Source: Thermolongibacillus altinsuensis | Lineage (GTDB): Bacteria > Bacillota > Bacilli > Bacillales > Anoxybacillaceae | Direction: 5' to 3' | Assembly: GCF_004341205.1 (NCBI RefSeq) | Contig: NZ_SLUL01000003.1 | Coordinates: 186,001 to 250,000, forward strand | Length of the DNA stretch: 64,000 nt | Shown: in pieces, positions 61,570-64,000 of the stretch | Position numbering within the stretch: the stretch's first letter is position 1 | Layout of the letters: every line of letters starts with the position of its first letter | The notes under the pieces: generated by a model | Databases searched by the model: none | Told to the model about the DNA's origin: nothing | The model's input: the letters and a program-made list of their open reading frames with translations, nothing else | Made by a program: the position numbers and the translations under genes

Positions 61570-63333
61570 ATGACCAAAAAGCGAATGTTGTTTGTTTTAT
61601 TCATCATACAAATGATGTTTTTTCTCTTGCTTGGGCGGCTTGTTCAGCTTCAGCTTGTGAGCACAGAATCGTTTCATGGAATGAACTTAATTGAAGCAAG
61701 TGTCGAGCAGCGGACACAGCAAATGATCATTGATGACGGTCGAGGAATGTTCGTTGATCGAAACGAACAACCGTTAACGTATGACTATATCCCAAGTTTA
61801 GTTTTATTCCCGTTTTTAAAGAAAATCGATTGGCCAATAGAAGAAGTGGCAACCGTTTTGTCTATTTCGAAGCAAACGATCATCGATCAGCTTCATGAGG
61901 CAAAAGCGCCATTTATTTTGTTCGTAAACGAGCAGCCGTTTCGCTTAACGGAACGGCAAATGAAAAAAATTAACGATTTGCGCATTCCAGGAGTGATGGC
62001 TGTCAAGAAACAATACCCGCTTGAGCGAAAATATGCCCAACATCTCATCGGGTTGCTCGGAGAAAATCAAACATTATTCCAGCAGCGCTATCCCGATAAA
62101 AAATTATCGGCGAAAACAAAAATTGGGGTCTCTGGACTACAAAGTGCTTTTGATGAATTTTTAATTCAAGATGGAGAAACGAAGCTGCTTTACCATGTGG
62201 ATGGAAGCGGGGAACCGCTATTTGGAATGGATGTGAAATATATGGAACAGGCGAATCCTTTTTATCCCATTACCATTCAAACGACGATGGATCGTTCATT
62301 GCAAGCGGAAGTTGAAGATATTGTACGAATGCATGGCATGGAGAAAGGGGCCGTTGTTTTGCTTGATGTACAAACGAGCGATATTTTGGCGCTCATGAGC
62401 GTACCGGAAATGGATGAGGACGATCCTTACAAAGATGGTGCCGCTGAAAATCAAGCATTGCTCCCGCAAATTCCCGGTTCCATTTTTAAAGTGGTTGTTG
62501 CTGCGGCTGCTATTGAAAAAGGGCTTGTGCCATCTGAACGAACCTTTGACTGCAGCAAAAAAATTAACGGCGAACCTAATGATGAGGATGATGATTCATT
62601 TCTTTCGTTTAAAGATAGCTTTGCGGTTAGCTGCAACAATACGTTTGGAATATTAGGAAAAGAGCTTGTGCAAAAAGAAAACGATATATTGGAGCAATAT
62701 GCTAAAAAATTAGGCGTTTTTTCTCTTGTCGGTTGGAATGGCCGTGTGTATCATTTTCATGATTTTCGTCCGCTGTCCGAAGAAAAGAAAGGAACGATTT
62801 GGGCAAATGAGCAGGATCAAAAAGTTCCGCTTGCAATCGCGCAAACCGCAATCGGACAGAAAGATGTTCGCCTTTCCCCGCTAGCGGTTGCCAATATGAT
62901 GGCAACGATCGCCCGAGGGGGAGAAGTGAAGCAAGTGCGTGCAGCAAAGAAAATGATGTATAAAAATGGGACGACCTTTTTTGAATTTCAAGAACAAACA
63001 TTGACCGATGAAACGTTGCAGCGTGATACGATCGAACAATTGCAGCAGCTGTTGCGCGAGGTTGTTCAACATCAACGCGGAACAGGTCGAGCCTTTCAAT
63101 CATTGCCATATTCCGTTGCAGGAAAATCAGGAACGGCTGAAACAGGCCGGAAAGAGATTGTTAATAAATGGTTTGCGGGCTATTTTCCAAGTGAACAACC
63201 GAAATATGCGCTTGTTGTGGTACAATTAGAAACAGAGTCGGCTAAGGCGGTGACCAATGCGGTTTTTGCTGATATTGTCCGCGCCATTTATGAGTTGGAT
63301 CAGCTTCAAGAGAAAGGAAGGGATGAACGGTGA
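61570..63333 (+). CDS. pbpI: Class B penicillin-binding protein (PbpI/YrrR-like)
   Basis: 587 residues. One N-terminal membrane anchor (about 6-25), a dimerisation domain, and a transpeptidase domain with SxxK in PGSIFKVV, SxN in VSCNNTFG, and KSGT in AGKSGTAETG. It crosslinks peptidoglycan. In B. subtilis YrrR/PbpI (PBP4b) is made in the forespore under sigma-F with yrrS. The ATG at 61570 has GAGGTG seven bases upstream; the in-frame GTG at 61561 lies in the terminator stem. The stop overlaps the yrrS GTG. Confidence 0.9.
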   Translation: MTKKRMLFVLFIIQMMFFLLLGRLVQLQLVSTESFHGMNLIEASVEQRTQQMIIDDGRGMFVDRNEQPLTYDYIPSLVLFPFLKKIDWPIEEVATVLSISKQTIIDQLHEAKAPFILFVNEQPFRLTERQMKKINDLRIPGVMAVKKQYPLERKYAQHLIGLLGENQTLFQQRYPDKKLSAKTKIGVSGLQSAFDEFLIQDGETKLLYHVDGSGEPLFGMDVKYMEQANPFYPITIQTTMDRSLQAEVEDIVRMHGMEKGAVVLLDVQTSDILALMSVPEMDEDDPYKDGAAENQALLPQIPGSIFKVVVAAAAIEKGLVPSERTFDCSKKINGEPNDEDDDSFLSFKDSFAVSCNNTFGILGKELVQKENDILEQYAKKLGVFSLVGWNGRVYHFHDFRPLSEEKKGTIWANEQDQKVPLAIAQTAIGQKDVRLSPLAVANMMATIARGGEVKQVRAAKKMMYKNGTTFFEFQEQTLTDETLQRDTIEQLQQLLREVVQHQRGTGRAFQSLPYSVAGKSGTAETGRKEIVNKWFAGYFPSEQPKYALVVVQLETESAKAVTNAVFADIVRAIYELDQLQEKGRDER

Positions 63334-63947
63334 AACAGACGAAAACAAACAGCCGCTTTGCACAAAGATCGAAACAGAGAAAAGTAAATCGTATTTTAAA
63401 TACATTGATCACTTTTGTATTTGCGCTTATTTTATTTTTCGGATGGAAGTTGTTTTTTTCGGATGAGCACCGTGTAGAAAAAACAGCCACAGAAGAAAAA
63501 GCGACTGTCGAACAAATGACAAAAAATGAAGATGAGTTTGAAATTGGACAGAAACAAGAAGATGAAGAGAAAGATGAAGAGAAAGATGAAGAAGCGGAAG
63601 AACAAGAGGTAGAAGAAATCACGATCGATGATCCGAATTCGAACGTCATTCGCGAGATCGTCAATCCGTCATGGGAGCCGATCGGAACAACGCAAACAGA
63701 ACCACACGTGACAACCTTTGATGAAAACTCCGTCGATTGGAAAGAAATGATTGACGCGATTAGCTATGCGACAGGAATTCCTTCTTCGGACATGATTGTT
63801 TGGTTTATTGGAAACAATGGACCGAATAAAGCGGTCGCAACGATTTCAACAAAAGATCAAAGCGAACATTACAAAGTATTTATTGAATGGGTCACGGAGC
63901 AAGGATGGAAACCGACAAAAGTTCAACAATTAAGAAATCGCGAGTAG
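63330..63947 (+). CDS. yrrS: YrrS-like DUF1510 membrane-anchored protein
   Basis: 205 residues. A basic N-terminus (KQTKTNSRFAQRSKQRKVNR), one membrane segment (about 25-44), then a very acidic Glu/Lys-rich linker (about 55-95) and a C-terminal DUF1510 domain (WKEMIDAISYATGIPSSDMI, WVTEQGWKPTKVQQLRNRE). Function unknown; it is paired with pbpI and may help it. GTG start at 63330 overlaps the pbpI stop, with AGAAAGGAAGGG upstream. Confidence 0.88.
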   Translation: MKQTKTNSRFAQRSKQRKVNRILNTLITFVFALILFFGWKLFFSDEHRVEKTATEEKATVEQMTKNEDEFEIGQKQEDEEKDEEKDEEAEEQEVEEITIDDPNSNVIREIVNPSWEPIGTTQTEPHVTTFDENSVDWKEMIDAISYATGIPSSDMIVWFIGNNGPNKAVATISTKDQSEHYKVFIEWVTEQGWKPTKVQQLRNRE

Positions 63948-63976
63948 AGCGCCTTATATGGCGCTCTTTTATCGTT
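63946..63976 (+). terminator. intrinsic terminator after yrrS
   Basis: An eight-pair stem (AGAGCGCC with GGCGCTCT) overlapping the stop codon, then four Ts and a further T-rich run. The last 25 bases of the window show no gene. Confidence 0.88.
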
Positions 63977-64000
63977 TTTTTGCTTTAAAATGGACGACCG

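Overview
The window is a continuous stretch of housekeeping and sporulation chromosome from an endospore-forming member of the Bacillaceae. Gene order follows, almost gene for gene, the Bacillus subtilis block from maf-radC-mreBCD to greA-yrrR-yrrS. Sporulation genes (spoIVFA, spoIVFB, spo0B, safA, coxA-like, bofC, spoVB, pbpI-like), T-box leaders, an L21 leader and 6S RNA all fit this. Protein flavour and base composition suggest the Anoxybacillus/Geobacillus side of the family, but that is inference. I see 66 protein genes (one partial at the left edge), almost all on the + strand; only niaR, a yrzE-like gene, spoVB and a cell-wall amidase are on the - strand. I saw no tRNA or rRNA genes, insertion sequences, prophage or CRISPR.

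Layout. 1-5000: maf end, radC, mreBCD, minCD (shape and division-site selection). 5000-11630: spoIVFA/FB (sigma-K checkpoint protease), the rplU-prp-rpmA ribosomal operon with its L21 leader, spo0B-obg, pheB-pheA, and niaR on the opposite strand. 11630-14900: a rearranged segment where niaR is followed not by nifS-nadBCA but by what looks like a short decayed nadA 3' end, then safA, nadE and a coxA-like lipoprotein. 14900-21000: yebC, bofC, ruvAB, queA-tgt, yajC. 21000-29960: DUF421 protein, spoVB, comN, secDF, a cation-diffusion transporter, recJ, apt. 30100-38220: relA, dtd, amidase, yrzK, hisS-aspS under a histidine T-box, then 6S RNA. 38300-44500: tcdA, an RND exporter and TetR regulator pair, rarA. 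44500-51000: cymR, cysteine desulfurase and mnmA (sulfur to tRNA), a TPR protein, recD2, two tiny genes, an AI-2E-family membrane protein. 52000-64000: alaS under an alanine T-box, ireB-ruvX-DUF1292, mltG, trmR-trhP1-trhP2 (5-methoxyuridine at the tRNA wobble base), udk, greA, pbpI-like PBP and yrrS.

How the genes work together: tRNA charging and wobble modification (hisS, aspS, alaS, dtd, queA, tgt, tcdA, mnmA, trmR, trhP1/2) dominate. Recombination and repair (radC, ruvA, ruvB, ruvX, recJ, rarA, recD2) and sporulation envelope functions are the other themes. Regulation visible in the sequence includes two T-boxes, an L21 leader, paired TetR-type operators at the RND gene, and many intrinsic terminators. 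About a third of genes use TTG or GTG starts.

I did not find a convincing new multi-gene system. The most unusual items are the apparent nad operon deletion scar, a two-copy intergenic element (about 34356 and 56096) of which one copy carries an extra long hairpin, the paired TetR operators, and leader hairpins in front of coxA and secDF.
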